Source of the DNA: Melanocharis versteri
Lineage: Eukaryota > Chordata > Aves > Passeriformes > Melanocharitidae
NCBI GenBank assembly: GCA_013397845.1
Contig: VZTG01009291.1
Location: 221,376 to 285,375, forward strand
Direction of reading: 5' to 3'
DNA length: 64,000 nucleotides
Shown: one piece after another, positions 1-63,958 of the stretch
Layout: each line of letters starts with the position of its first letter
Position numbering within the stretch: position 1 is the first letter of the stretch
Translations under genes and position numbers: made by a program
The notes under the pieces: generated by a model
Database searches by the model: none
What the model saw: the letters and a program-made list of their open reading frames with translations, nothing else
What the model was told of the DNA's origin: nothing

Positions 1-229
1 TGAAGACAGTCTTCATTATATATCGTGTGCTGGAGACTCTCAGCAGCCCATATGTTTTGTATATTTTATTGCAATTTTGCTAATAAATGCTTATAGCTTT
101 TCTTCTATAAGTGTGTAATCTATCATTCTGCAAAGCATAAAGCATGAAGGTTGGGGGAAGGAACAGCACAGATTGGGGATTGAAAAAATTGAGAAATTTT
201 CTCTTATTTATTGCATTTCCAATTTTCAG
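1..229 (+). other. GNAL: 3' end of a GNAL intron
   Basis: Non-coding sequence leading into the first GNAL exon of the window. It ends in a pyrimidine-rich stretch and an AG acceptor at 228-229. No other gene was seen. The upstream exon lies outside the window. Confidence 0.85.
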
Positions 230-53425
<53,196 letters not shown>

Positions 53426-54674
53426 GGGGGATCACCGTGGAACCTGTGGTTTTAAATTCTTTGCTCCTTACTCTTTCTCTTGATACTACCCCACACAGGG
53501 TGGAAGAATATACTATAGAAATGTCAGTCTCTTCACTTTGTTTACTTTTAATTGTTTAACCTTAAAGCTGATTTGAAGCAAGTTTGGGTTATTTTCCCTT
53601 CATGCTTTTTGGGACTATTTTTGTGCTTTATTTTGACATGCCACTTCTTCGTCATTCCACTAAGCCCTTTGGCTACCTCTGTTCCCTTAGGTTTTGTTTT
53701 TTTTAAACTGAACGTGACCCGCTAAATTTTTTCCAGCGGATTAACCTCAGTTCAGACCGGTATGTCAGCTGGATGACACTGAAGTCATACCTATCCCTCT
53801 GTGTGGGTTTCCTTTTTAACATGACATTGAAGAGTACTTGATGGGTGAAAAAAAGATTAATGCACTTTGTATCAGGTTATTAAATACTGTTGAGGAAGTA
53901 GACACACAATGTAGCAGCACCACAATATTTATTACTCTGTCACAGTTTTTAGCATTTCTGAGTTGCAGGTCAACTGATAAAGTGACCTCCTCTTTTAAGC
54001 CGTTACTGGCACAGGAAGTAGAGTAGATAATGAGAGGAACAGTGAAGACAAAGCAATTTTTCTGGGGTTTTGGAGCTAAGTGTCTCTGCACACCTCAGGC
54101 ATTTGAATTACAGCTACTTTTCAGCCTGTTGCATCTAGGCAGAAAATTTACCACCCTCACTTATGTTATTTGTGCTGTCCACAAATGATCCTTTTAGTTT
54201 TGATCATTCTTGGACAACAGTCCTCTCCCTATATATATTTTTTTGTTTTACTGCTGGTTTATTATATTGTACAGACTGTAAAATGTAATATTATTTTGTA
54301 CAACTTTATTGAAGAAAAATACTTGTAGAAGATCTTTGTGCCTTGATTATGGCTGTACCTGTAAAATGAGCTAAGATGTAAGTATGTTTTTGATTGCGCT
54401 GTACAGCTTGATGTCAACCTTACCTGCAGCAGTGACTGGAGGTAAGAACTTTATCTGTAGAGTTTAGGGGTTTTTTTCTGGTTTATATAAAAATGCTCTT
54501 TAGTATAAAAATTATAAATTATGCAAATTAACCACTTACCTTTCCAAGTAAGGTATTACAGTCACCGGATGTTGCAGCAAACATGCCTTTCTCTTTTGAA
54601 GTCTCAGCTTTAAAACATTGGAATTCATTCAAGTGTCCAAATTGCAACCTGGTGTTGTTTTAACGGGAACCAAG

Positions 54675-54756
54675 GATTTCTTTTTTTTCTTTCTTTTTTT
54701 TTNNNNNNNNNNNNNNNNNNNNNNNNNNNNNNNNNNNNNTTTTTTTTTTTTTTTTT
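54675..54756. repeat. T-rich low-complexity tract with assembly gap
   Basis: A nearly pure T tract in the GNAL 3'UTR, broken by 37 N at 54703-54739. The tract has a few C interruptions on its left side and T only on its right. Its true length is unknown. Confidence 0.9.
54703..54739. other. Assembly gap (37 N)
   Basis: Undetermined bases inside a T homopolymer, most likely a sequencing failure through the tract. Confidence 0.99.
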
Positions 54757-54996
54757 GTCCTTTATATCTAGAAGATATGTTTGGTAATTCTTTGGTCATT
54801 CATAGAACTTCACAATTGCACAGACCGATTGTGAATGTGTAAAGCACCATTATATAGAGCTCTTCAATCTTTGTACCAACAGCGGCTTTCATTGTGCAAG
54901 TAAATAGCGAGAAAGAAGACAAGGAAAAAAAAAAGGTGTATAAACCCTTGTGTCTGGCCTAAGAGAATTACAAGATGACATTTTTATTTCTCTTTT

Positions 54997-55002
54997 AATA
55001 AA
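54997..55002 (+). terminator. GNAL: GNAL poly(A) signal AATAAA
   Basis: A canonical hexamer about 1.57 kb after the GNAL stop, followed about 20 nt later by a T-rich stretch. It is the first AATAAA seen downstream of the stop codon. Confidence 0.6.
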
Positions 55003-55020
55003 GAGACACATTAGAAAATT

Positions 55021-56856
55021 GTTTTATTTTAAATATTGTAGAATCAAAATGTGTGAATATTTCTCAAACTTGAATAATTTATGCAAATGACATTCTCAAA
55101 ACAAGTTGTGGTACAGTACAATATATAAAAAGCAAGAATTGCTGTAGCAATAAGGCATGTCCTTTTTAGTAACTATAACACTGCTTTATATTTTATACAT
55201 AGGTGTTTTATGTCTGTGACTATATACTTTTCCTGTGTCCAAGATAACCTGTACAAATGTCTAAAATTACAGTTGCAATAACAGAAACCTAGAGAAGTGT
55301 TAGACTACATTACTTTATAGAGTGTTTTACCACACTTTGGACCATTCCCCCCACTTCATTTTAAATTTAGGGAGAGATGAAGAGCTAACACAGTCCCCAT
55401 ACTGGCATATAAATCAGCAGGTTTTATTAACTTTTTACTGTATTGTTATTAGTTATAAACCCAAATCAGTCATCTTTTTAAAATCAGACTACAGTCCAAT
55501 TGAGAACTTCTTTCCAGTTGAATATAAAACAATCCCATTTTAGATACTATAATATGACCATTTTCTCTTCCCAGAAATCTGTATGTTCGATTTAGTCATA
55601 TTTCCCAAAAAAGTGAAAGGCTGGGTGGAATAAGATAACAGTAAACAAAATTCCCAAAATTCTCTTATTTCTCATGCCAAAGAAAGTAATAGAATCAATA
55701 ACAAAAGATAGTATTTTTTTTAAACTAGCCCCAGCCCAGGAGTTCAGGTTAGAGCTCCCAGCCTCTGCAGGAACATCAGCAGGAGAACTGGTCCTGGTGT
55801 GAAGTATTCCCTCTGGGTTTTTTTGGGGGGTGGGGAGCAGCAGTAGGTTTGTCCCACCTTCCCCCACACACACTGAAGACGCTGAGCTCAGATTTTATCT
55901 TTGTGGCACAGCTGGTGGCCTCTGCCTCCCCACAGAGGAGCTAGTGCAGTTCAAAACGTGACACTACACTAAAGTCAACAGAACTTGTGGAATGTAAAAT
56001 AAGGCACATTCCTATACCTGGCTGTAGACTGAGGGCCGAGGCATAGGATAATGTTACTGCAGCTGTATTTGACCTTCCTTCTTACAGGAGATCGGCAACT
56101 GGAGGGCCCCTCACCACACAGATCTCTGGGATGCAATAGGGCCCTCTTTTTTTAAGCTCATCATAGCACATCTTTTTGAAAGCAGCAGCTTGAGGTGTCA
56201 CCCTAATTTTTTTTAAGCAGTTTTCAAGTGTGTATCAGCAAACTGGATCCTCGAGCTTCTTCCCCTTGTTGTCTGGTAGATGGATAACTGCAAATTGTAG
56301 TCAGCTAACAATTTACTGTGTCAGGAACCAGAAGATTTCTTGTCCCAAACCACATTCCCTTACACATGACACCCTAAAAAGGTTACGGAAATCCGCATCT
56401 CTCAGTGCTGATGCATCCAGATTCTGCCTGACCCTAACAAACACGAGTATGACATTTGAAGGGCCATGCAGCAATAAAACAGAGAAACGTTTCCAGTTTG
56501 CAAGATTCAGCCTCCACCAGGGTAAGACACAAGTGCAGACAAGTGATGAGGCTATAGGATTTACATAATGTACAGTTACACTTTTAATATACATATTTGA
56601 TACAAAAATTATAGCAGGAAAAGGACTCATTTGATTGTCGAATACAGTATTTTTGTACAGCATGAAACGTTCATTTCAGTTAATTATTTATCCTGTAGTA
56701 GTCATATCAGCTGTATAGGACTTCTATGGTATGTGTAAATGCAACCTGCCTTCAGACTAGCAATCAAATTAGGTCATTTGCTGGCATGAATATAGTCTGA
56801 TGTTTGACTGTTCTCAGCTTTGGTATTTCAGTGACTGAATGCAGATGTCTGGCTCT
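55021..56856. other. Convergent 3' region between GNAL and MPPE1
   Basis: About 1.8 kb between the likely GNAL cleavage site and the MPPE1 stop codon. It holds MPPE1 3'UTR and possibly distal GNAL 3'UTR. Minus-strand poly(A) hexamers occur at 56583-56588 (ATTAAA), 55423-55428, 55023-55028 and 54983-54988 (AATAAA). No conserved protein frame was seen. Confidence 0.6.
56583..56588 (-). terminator. MPPE1: Candidate MPPE1 proximal poly(A) signal ATTAAA
   Basis: This hexamer lies about 270 nt after the MPPE1 stop. On the - strand it is followed, around 56525-56555, by a GT-rich stretch that could serve as the downstream element. More distal AATAAA signals exist, so the choice is uncertain. Confidence 0.45.
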
Positions 56857-57039
56857 TCATACTGCTTTATGCTTACTGATTAAACGCTGAGCAAAATAAA
56901 ACGGTGGAGTGAGAAGCTGAACATGAGCTAGTACCAGGATCACAAGCAGAGCACCTGCTGCACAGTAGATAGTGAAGACTCTGCTCTCAAACGGAAGGAA
57001 GCATTTTTGGAGGGAGAAGTCAGTTGGTGTTATGCTGCC
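56857..57039 (-). CDS. MPPE1: MPPE1 last coding exon, C-terminal membrane span and KxKxx tail
   Basis: A 183-nt exon with 60 residues and TGA (56859-56857). The acceptor AG is at 57041-57040. It starts GSITPTDFSLQKCFLPFE, runs into a hydrophobic segment (IYCAAGALLVILVLA) and ends SKHKAV. Confidence 0.95.
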   Translation of the reverse strand, partial: GSITPTDFSLQKCFLPFESRVFTIYCAAGALLVILVLAHVQLLTPPFYFAQRLISKHKAV

Positions 57040-60000
57040 CTGGAAAAGAAATGAAGACTGTCACTTTGCTGTGTTACAGTGGGTTCTGAATCAGGAGTGA
57101 ACACCACAGCTGTCAGATCTCCAATTTCTAAATCCCTGTGTTGGGTGGCAAGGGTTGGGGCCAGTTTCCTAGTACCAGTGCCTTCTCCAGGGGACTGAAG
57201 AGTCCATACCTTGTGGTGCTGGGCACTAACTGGAATAGTAACCAGGCCAACGTTAGCCCAGAGGCCAATCTTCTCATCTAGCATAAACAGAGAGCTGGGC
57301 TCCTCATGATTTGCCTTCAAGAGAAGCCTAACTTTAGCTGCTGTAAATCCACTTGGAAGGAGCCTTTCCAGGCTAAAGTTAGGTTTTGTGAATGTGCCCC
57401 TTCCTCCCCCAAGCCCTTCTCCTTACCCAGTACATGCTGCAAAAACACACGTTGGCTAATCCAAATTAGGAACAGGAACTTCAACAACAAAGAACTTTGT
57501 TGGGTTTTGGCTTGACTTAGCAGTTTAAATTAAAGTTAAAGCGGATCGAGGCTGAGGAGTTAAAACAGTAATGAAGAGGATGCAACTTTAATTAGCCAAC
57601 CTCTTGTTTTGCAGTGAAGATGCGCTGTCTGGCGTGTGCAGAGTGTGTGTGTAGTTTGAAGGCAGCTACTCTCAGGAATATGGAATAAACAGAACTACTT
57701 TCAACAACAAATATTAACAGTTGCATAAAATGAATTTAAACGTTTGGGGTTATCTGCGTATTAAGCAGCCTAAGCTCAACAGCAGTAAAACATACATAAA
57801 AGATTTCCCCCTCCAAGTCACAGACTACTCTGTAAACAGATTGTACGTTTTGCTTCTTACTCCAAGTTTCTAAGAGTTCTGTTTTATTTTTGAACTGGGA
57901 AACTAATTGATTTACCTCTGAGGATATACCGAGCACTGGAACTGCCTGCACAAGCATAACCAACACACTGTATAAAATGTGAATTGGCGATGAGGAGGCA
58001 GACTGTGGGCACGTCACAAACACTTTCACTGCATTAATGCACACGTTTGAAAACCATGATCACCGTGCAAAAGGGTTTGAGGTGGATACAGTCTTGTTTT
58101 CATAGTTGGTAAATCAGCCAAGCCAAACTGGTCTTTCTACTGTTCAGTGCACAATACTGATTATTTTTACAAGTCAATAGTTTACAGTGCACCCTCTTTC
58201 TAAGAAAATGTACCCAGATACTAATTAGGTCTTTAACAGCATTGCTTTGTACCACACAGAACATGTGGCTCCCACAGATGTACTTTATAAAGTGGATGCA
58301 GTGTACTGAGTGGGTTGGGTGGGTAGGCAATTTTTTTTTCATTATTTTTCGTTTTTACAGGTAGAATCAGTTTTAAAATATAGCTGACTGCCATGTTGAT
58401 TTATTTATGAAAGTTATCTGACAAAAATAAAAAAAAATTAAAACTTACCATGATGAAACTAGGGTTGTTTCTGTTCCTCCAACTGAATGACGGGACGCTG
58501 ATTTCTGGAATTTTCCCCGCATGCAGCACTTCACAAGCACTGTGAGTGTGCCCACTGAGAATCAAACGGGGCTGAAACCACCATAGCAGCTAGAACACAA
58601 AATGGTAAAGCACAAAAATTAAGTCACGGTTAAAAAGAAATTGAACTTAAAACCCCCTTTTTTTTTCCTTTGAACAGAGTGAAATTATGGCAATTTTCAT
58701 ATTCTTACAAAGTGTTTTCTGTAAACTTCTGTTTTCCAGTAAGAAATGTGTTGGTATTGCAGTATCAATCACACCCATTTGGCCCTGATCCCAGGTACTG
58801 GGCTTTTTTTTTTTTTTTTTTTGTCATACAGATCAGAAGAACAAAGGCAACAGCATGCTGTGGATATCACAATGAGAAAAACTTTGGATGTAGTACAGCA
58901 ATGCTATTTTGTCTAAGGAAGAATCTTGTACTGACAATCTTTGAGTGAAGACATTTATGCAGAAGGAAAGAAATAACAACCATTAAGTTCTTAGGCAATC
59001 CTTTCCATTTTCTTGTAGTTACTAATTCAGCAAAAGTGACACTTTCGAAATGTTGGAAAACTGTGGCTTCATACCAGGTGTGTCAATAATTTACGTAGTA
59101 TGGGAAGTACAGAATGCTGAAGTGGAGGTAATGGCACCAGAGCAGATTTAAGAGTGCCAGGACTTCGGAGCTGTACCTGGAAACCTGGCAGGACCAAGGC
59201 CATGATGGTGAGGATCCTCAGGGGAGCAGCTCTAACAAGCAGCCTCTCTCCCAGGCCTCATTAGGCAGGAGCAGCTGTGCTCTGTTTGTCTCAGCCAACA
59301 GCCTTACCACAATTTTTTAATCTATTTATATCTACACTCATGTCCCCCCTCTCACCCACCCACTGCCACTCAAGTTCCCAAGAAATCAAACCTTTTGTGA
59401 TGCCTCTTGAGACAGTACATCATACTTCTCTTTAAAGGGGATGTTTTTCTCCTCTGGAGGAGCAGAATCTTCTCCGCTGCATTCAGCATCACTTTTCCGA
59501 TAGAGAGGGTAATGCTGGGAGTAATTAAAAACAAGGATCAGTTGTTAATGATCCAGCCTTTCTGGAACAGTAATAAATCCACAAAAACAACGTGTCAATA
59601 TGTTGCCTCACCCCACCTCTAACACACCTGTAAAAGGATGGGCTCTGAAGCTGGAAGCTTTTCCACATCACTGCATCTTTTGTTGGAATGATTAGGTTTC
59701 TGTGAAGAAAATCAAGGCATAGAAGGGGTGAAGGTAATTAATCAATAGCTAGGTTTTAAGGGGCTAGGGAGGGTGGGGTTGTTGTTGGCTTTGGTTTTTT
59801 GTTAAGCAGTTTAGCTCAGAGTAGTGTTTAAGTACTACCCACTGTAGGAACTCGTAAGAGTTTTACTGTGGGCTGGGGTAACTCCCCGTCCTGTACATGC
59901 TGTAAATACAGCTGGGCTCTTTCTGACTGCAGAAAGCAGCAGCAGGATCTCTGTGCCAGCAAGGCAAAGGGAGTTTGAGGGCAGCCCAAAGGAGACAGAG

Positions 60001-63000
60001 TCTGGCAACTTTTCCACTGGGAGCTGGTTTCCTGATTGACTGCCAGCCCAGTCAGTCATGCTGCCTACTGTGCATCCAGTCAGCCTATGAAAAAGGGAAG
60101 AGGAAGGAAATAGAAGAAGCAATTGGATTTGACGAAAAAATACAATTAAAACACCACCAGGCTATGAGGAAAGGACTGCATTAGAATCAGGAAACTAAAA
60201 GAATATACTTGAAGGCTATAAAACAGAATAATATCCATAAATATAAATGCAGGATTATGTATCTTGAGTCAAAGGGAGAGTTACAGAACACTTCTGCCAT
60301 TCCTCGGAACAGAGGAAATGACACTGTTGGCAGCACTGACAAGGAAGTTGATGCCATTAGTGCAAAGCAACACAGTTAATAATTAAGTAAAAATGGTTAA
60401 GAGGGATATGAGGGGGAGAAAGACTTGCTAACAAGTTGCAATGTGAATGGGAAGCAGATTTTTTTCAGGGGAGTCTGGTTGTGTCCTGACTGTGCTACAG
60501 TGTCAGTATTCCCATGGTGGCAGAGGAGTCGCTGGCTGTAATCAGATCTTTAATAATCTCTTACCTGCTGGGAGCAATTCAGTTTGTGAGAAAGTGCCAC
60601 AAGTTTTGCCTCTGAGGTACGGCAGACAGCACAGCCATCGCCCTCCATGGCTACGCTGTTCACTAGGACAAAGCTGGAAAATACCAGGGGGTGGTGAAGA
60701 AAAGTGGGGAGGACAGGAAGGCCTTTGTTCATGCACACGTGTGGGATAAACTTCATTTTATAAGATGCAAGTGTTCCTAAGTTGGACACAGCTCAACAAA
60801 ACAGCAGAATGTAAAAGCTCCTGAAATCGCGTGCTATAAATCCTCCTGTGAGTATCTGTACCACAGCCACGTCTCTGCCTGGTTGGCTCCTTCATACAGT
60901 TGTTAATTAGGTTGCACAATGTACCTTATGCTTCATGTTTACACTTCAAGATTTTTTTATATTTTAATGGATACTTAAGTAGTATTCTAGTGGAATGTTA
61001 GAAGTTCATCACTAAACTAAATTCTGAGGGAAAGGAGAACTTGCTTCTCTTCCCACAGTTTAGACCTCACAGAATTTGAGACATTGGATTTCTTCAGAAC
61101 AACTGAAAAGCAGGACAGCACTGCATTTGGGTGACTGCCCTGGCCAAGCTTAGTTTTGTACTTTGCGGTCTCTGACACACAAAACAGGATTTTATTCTTA
61201 ATAGAAGGTTTCTCTGTAGATTTCAAATCAACTTTGAACTTCTGCCACAAGATTCATACCCATTTAGTCATGCATTCAGCTTGAGATATATCCCCAGTTC
61301 AATTCAGTCTGTTTAAAAGACAAAAATGAGCTGAATTCCTTCACTTCAGAGATACTAGTCAATAGTAAAACAAAAATCAATTCTCTTTTAGCAAATTAAG
61401 CTGCTCTTATACCACAGATTTGTTGCAAAATAGTTTATCTAGGAACGTTTCATTAATAGTATAGCTCATTGCAGTTAATGGATACCAGACATACAATCTG
61501 CAACTGCATGCAAGAACTCTCCTATGCTGTTTTATAAAAGGAGACATGAAGACGTTCTTAATAATTATTTTTTAAACAGCTGAAATACGTATCTTGAGGA
61601 CCCCACATCTGCATGATAAGCAACAGCTTTACACTGAGCATTCACAAAGCTCAGAGATCTTCCTAAAATAGGCACAACCATTTCCAGACCTGTTCAGAAT
61701 TTTTAATCAAACATTTATAATGTTTGCTTAATTAAGGGTACCAGTGTAAACCTGTAGGTTTTGAATCTCACATTTCCACAAGGGAGCACAAGCTGAGGGC
61801 ACACGTGCCAAACACAGAGTGGCAGTGGGCCTTCCCTTCCTAAATCTGAGACTTAAACACCTTTCCACAAACGCAGTGCTGCATTCCCTCATCGGGTTCC
61901 TGCAAGGTGTCTGGAGGTAACAGGGCACACAGCAGGCAAGTGCAGCCACGGGGGCAGAGCTGTGAGAGCAAACCGCCCCGAGGTTGCTCTAAGCCACAAC
62001 CAGCTCGTGCATTATTACCCCACCTTGTGGAAAAACTGCGGACAGGCAGCTGCTGTGTTCCCGAATTCCTCGAACAAGGGTTAAGTTCTGCAGACTAAAG
62101 AAGTTATTAAAATTAATGGAACTCCTAATTTGTAAACACAGAGGGGGTTGGTTCGTGTTTCTTTATGAATCCTGCTATGTTTACAGCCATGGCTCATTAC
62201 CAGCTGCAAGGAAGTATAAAGGCACACCAGAGAAATGGATTGTGACTCCACGGTACTTTTCCATTTAAAAGGAAATTGTTACAATTTACCTAGCTCTAAG
62301 TGCAGCTTCCTGCCCATATCAAACTACAGGTTTGAACAAAGCGTTTGGGGTTTAACACATCATAAGGTAGATGATTAAAAAAAAAAAAGGCTCTAAGTTA
62401 AGCATTCCCATACTATTTCATTAGAAAAAAATTAAATATACTCACTTTATTCCTTTCCGAGTTATCAGCTTTCCTGAGGTAAAGTTGAAAACCTTTTCAA
62501 ATCGATTTACTTTGTAAGTAGTCATTCTGTGTCACAGAGCAAAAATACAACTCAGGTAAGAAACTGCCACTGGAACTCATCTGACACAGTTGCTTTACAG
62601 TTTGTTGACCATCCATGCAGCTTGCTGCTCCATTGTCCAGCTCACACAATGATTCAGGAAACCCACAGGGATGCTCTGACACCCCTTGTGTCCTCCAGCC
62701 CTCCCCATCAGTGCAAGCACCAGCAGAGTGAGGGCACTTACACTCTTCTGTGCTAACGGGAGTGCAAGTATGCTCAGGCGCCTTTCTAAGGAGGAGGCCC
62801 AATACAAGGAAAAGCAGCTTCAAGAATTCCATGTCAGTGCGGAAGGATCGGCTCTGAACAACCCTCACACGGTCAGAGAAGCATAAACCTGTTTCGTGCA
62901 CAGGCCTTACTCTAAATTACCACCCTTTCTAATTTGATCATGATGAAAAAGTTTCCGTATAGCCACAGAACAGGTCCCTCAGACACAGCACCAGTTACTG

Positions 63001-63958
63001 TGGGTGTGCTGACACTTCATTCTTGGCACTTGTGTACTCCTGGCACTGACAAGACTCACTCGTAATGAAATCCGATGTCGTGGTTCCCAGCGATGACCAC
63101 CAGCTCTGTAGAAACTGGATACCTGAACATTTTCCGAAACCTCCCGACATCGTCTGCCCAGGCCTGCAGGAAAAGGACAAAAGAAGAAATTAGTGCTGTT
63201 CCACAGCGTCAGAGGGTACCACTGGTTTTGTAGCGGGTTTGCATGGCAAGGTGTTGGTACTGGGGGGCTGCAGGAGGGGCCTCTGTGGGAGCCTCCCCCG
63301 TGTCCTACAGAGCCAATGCCAGCCAGCTCCAAGATGGACCCACCGCTGGCCAAGGCTGATATCCCAGTGCTTCTGGGGTAACAGAACTAGGAAGGTGGCA
63401 AAAAAGGAAACTCTGCAACTGTGGCCAGAGAGAGGAGTGAGAATTTGTGAGAGGAAAAGCCCTGCAGACACCCAGGTCAGTGAAGGAGGAGGGTCTCTTC
63501 TGTATTTTCTCTCCCCTCTCCAGCTGAGGAGGGAAGTGATAGGGCAGCTTTGCTGGGCACCTGGCATCCAGCCAGGGTCAGCCCATCATAAGCATATAAC
63601 ACAGAAACACAAACTGAGATGTTTACATTTTTTAAGTCTTATATGAGGGGCAAAACTGTCAGGGTATTTCCAAAAATGAAGGAGAATCACAACATTTCAA
63701 CTCCTATCTAAAAGACTAGAAACTTCTACCAACAGGACAACTGTAGCAGTATTAAACAAAGCCTTGCATACCTAATCTGCTTCCTTCTGTCATTCATTTC
63801 CTTCAAGAAATCCTCATTTTTTGAAATAAGAGAGCTGATGATGTCATACCTGAGGTGAGCTCCATTTTCCTTCATCAAAAACATCTCCCAGAATAAAAAC
63901 AATATCTGGCTGCAGTAACCATAAGGCAGCTTGGAAAGATCTCTCCATTTGCCATTCC
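56857..63958 (-). CDS. MPPE1: MPPE1 (PGAP5), GPI-remodelling metallophosphoesterase, C-terminal 306 residues in eight exons (5'-partial)
   Basis: MPPE1/PGAP5 removes an ethanolamine-phosphate side group from the second mannose of GPI anchors. This lets GPI-anchored proteins leave the ER efficiently. Eight minus-strand exons join in one frame of 922 nt. Numbering from the first full codon here, metal-binding motifs are GD in FILGDVFDEG (24-25), GNHD (62-65), the His of HYPLYR (159) and GHTH (212-215). N-glycosylation sequons include NFT and NCS. A hydrophobic segment at 267-289 is the C-terminal membrane span. The last five residues, KHKAV, fit a KxKxx COPI retrieval signal, which agrees with ER/ERGIC residence. 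The human protein is about 396 residues as I recall, so some 90 N-terminal residues, with the first membrane span and the DxH motif, are beyond the right edge. The gene converges with GNAL, as in human. Confidence 0.95.
57040..58448 (-). other. MPPE1: Last MPPE1 coding intron
   Basis: A 1.4-kb intron containing an interrupted inverted repeat at 57327-57383. No other feature was recognised. Confidence 0.85.
57327..57383. repeat. 12-bp inverted repeat, 33-nt spacer with an inner partial stem
   Basis: The arms CCTAACTTTAGC (57327-57338) and its exact complement (57372-57383) enclose 33 nt. Part of the spacer (GGAAGG and CTTTCC) can pair imperfectly, so the RNA could form a longer interrupted hairpin. 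Confidence 0.8.
58449..58589 (-). CDS. MPPE1: MPPE1 exon with GHTH motif
   Basis: A 141-nt exon of 47 whole codons with acceptor AG at 58591-58590 and donor GTAAGT from 58448. It encodes LLWWFQPRLILSGHTHSAC, then a conserved VPSFSWRNRNNPSFIM block. GHTH is the last metal-binding motif of calcineurin-like phosphoesterases. Confidence 0.97.
58590..59391 (-). other. MPPE1: MPPE1 intron
   Basis: A 0.8-kb intron with a T19 run at 58804-58822. Nothing else was recognised. Confidence 0.85.
59392..59514 (-). CDS. MPPE1: MPPE1 exon with HYPLYR
   Basis: A 123-nt exon of 41 whole codons with acceptor AG at 59516-59515 and donor GTTTGA from 59391. It opens HYPLYRKSDAECSGED, where the first His is a probable metal ligand, and ends YDVLSQEASQK. 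Confidence 0.95.
59628..59699 (-). CDS. MPPE1: MPPE1 exon, variable linker
   Basis: A 72-nt exon of 24 whole codons with acceptor AG at 59701-59700 and donor GTGTGT from 59627. It encodes KPNHSNKRCSDVEKLPAS followed by EPILLQ. The sequence is poorly conserved but, from memory, has the same length as the human segment. Confidence 0.92.
59700..60564 (-). other. MPPE1: MPPE1 intron
   Basis: A 0.87-kb intron with GT and AG ends on the - strand. No repeat family or RNA gene was recognised. Confidence 0.85.
60565..60673 (-). CDS. MPPE1: MPPE1 exon (VNSVAMEGDGC)
   Basis: A 109-nt exon with acceptor AG at 60675-60674 and donor GTAAGA from 60564. C completes Asn, followed by FVLVNSVAMEGDGCAVC through LNCSQQ. 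The Cys residues and the NCS sequon match the lumenal domain pattern of the family. Confidence 0.95.
60674..62445 (-). other. MPPE1: MPPE1 intron
   Basis: A 1.8-kb intron, the longest within the MPPE1 part of the window. Nothing recognised. Confidence 0.85.
62446..62526 (-). CDS. MPPE1: MPPE1 exon (MTTYKVNRFEKVF)
   Basis: An 81-nt exon with acceptor AG at 62528-62527 and donor GTGAGT from 62445. A completes Glu, followed by MTTYKVNRFEKVFNFTSGK and LITRKGI, with AA of a split Asn. It contains an NFT glycosylation sequon. Confidence 0.94.
62527..63059 (-). other. MPPE1: MPPE1 intron
   Basis: A 0.53-kb intron. Several open frames on both strands here are unconnected to the gene and look accidental. 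Confidence 0.85.
63060..63163 (-). CDS. MPPE1: MPPE1 exon with GNHD motif
   Basis: A 104-nt exon with acceptor AG at 63165-63164 and donor GTGAGT from 63059. It encodes AWADDVGRFRKMF through VVIAGNHDIGFHY and leaves GA of a split Glu. GNHD provides the catalytic Asn-His pair. Confidence 0.96.
63164..63849 (-). other. MPPE1: MPPE1 intron
   Basis: A 0.69-kb intron with a GC-rich stretch at 63240-63580. No feature was recognised. Confidence 0.85.
63850..63958 (-). CDS. MPPE1: MPPE1 exon with GDxFDEGKW motif
   Basis: A 109-nt exon with acceptor AG at 63960-63959 and donor GTATGA from 63849. One G completes a codon, then 36 residues run from EWQMERSFQAALWLLQPD to VFILGDVFDEGKWSSPQ. It carries the second conserved block of the calcineurin-like phosphoesterase fold. 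Confidence 0.95.

Larger units (their letters stand above)
53426..55020 (+). other. GNAL: GNAL 3'UTR (probable extent)
   Basis: AT-rich sequence after the stop, interrupted by an assembly gap at 54703-54739. The best canonical poly(A) signal is AATAAA at 54997-55002, with U-rich sequence from 55021 as a possible downstream element. An earlier ATTAAA lies at 53879-53884. Later AATAAA hexamers at 56473 and 56895 could extend the UTR into MPPE1. The end point is inferred. Confidence 0.6.

Noticed and set aside
62497..62901. 134-codon - strand frame overlapping an MPPE1 exon
   Set aside because: Only its last few codons overlap the exon, and in a different frame. The upstream part is intron with no homology.
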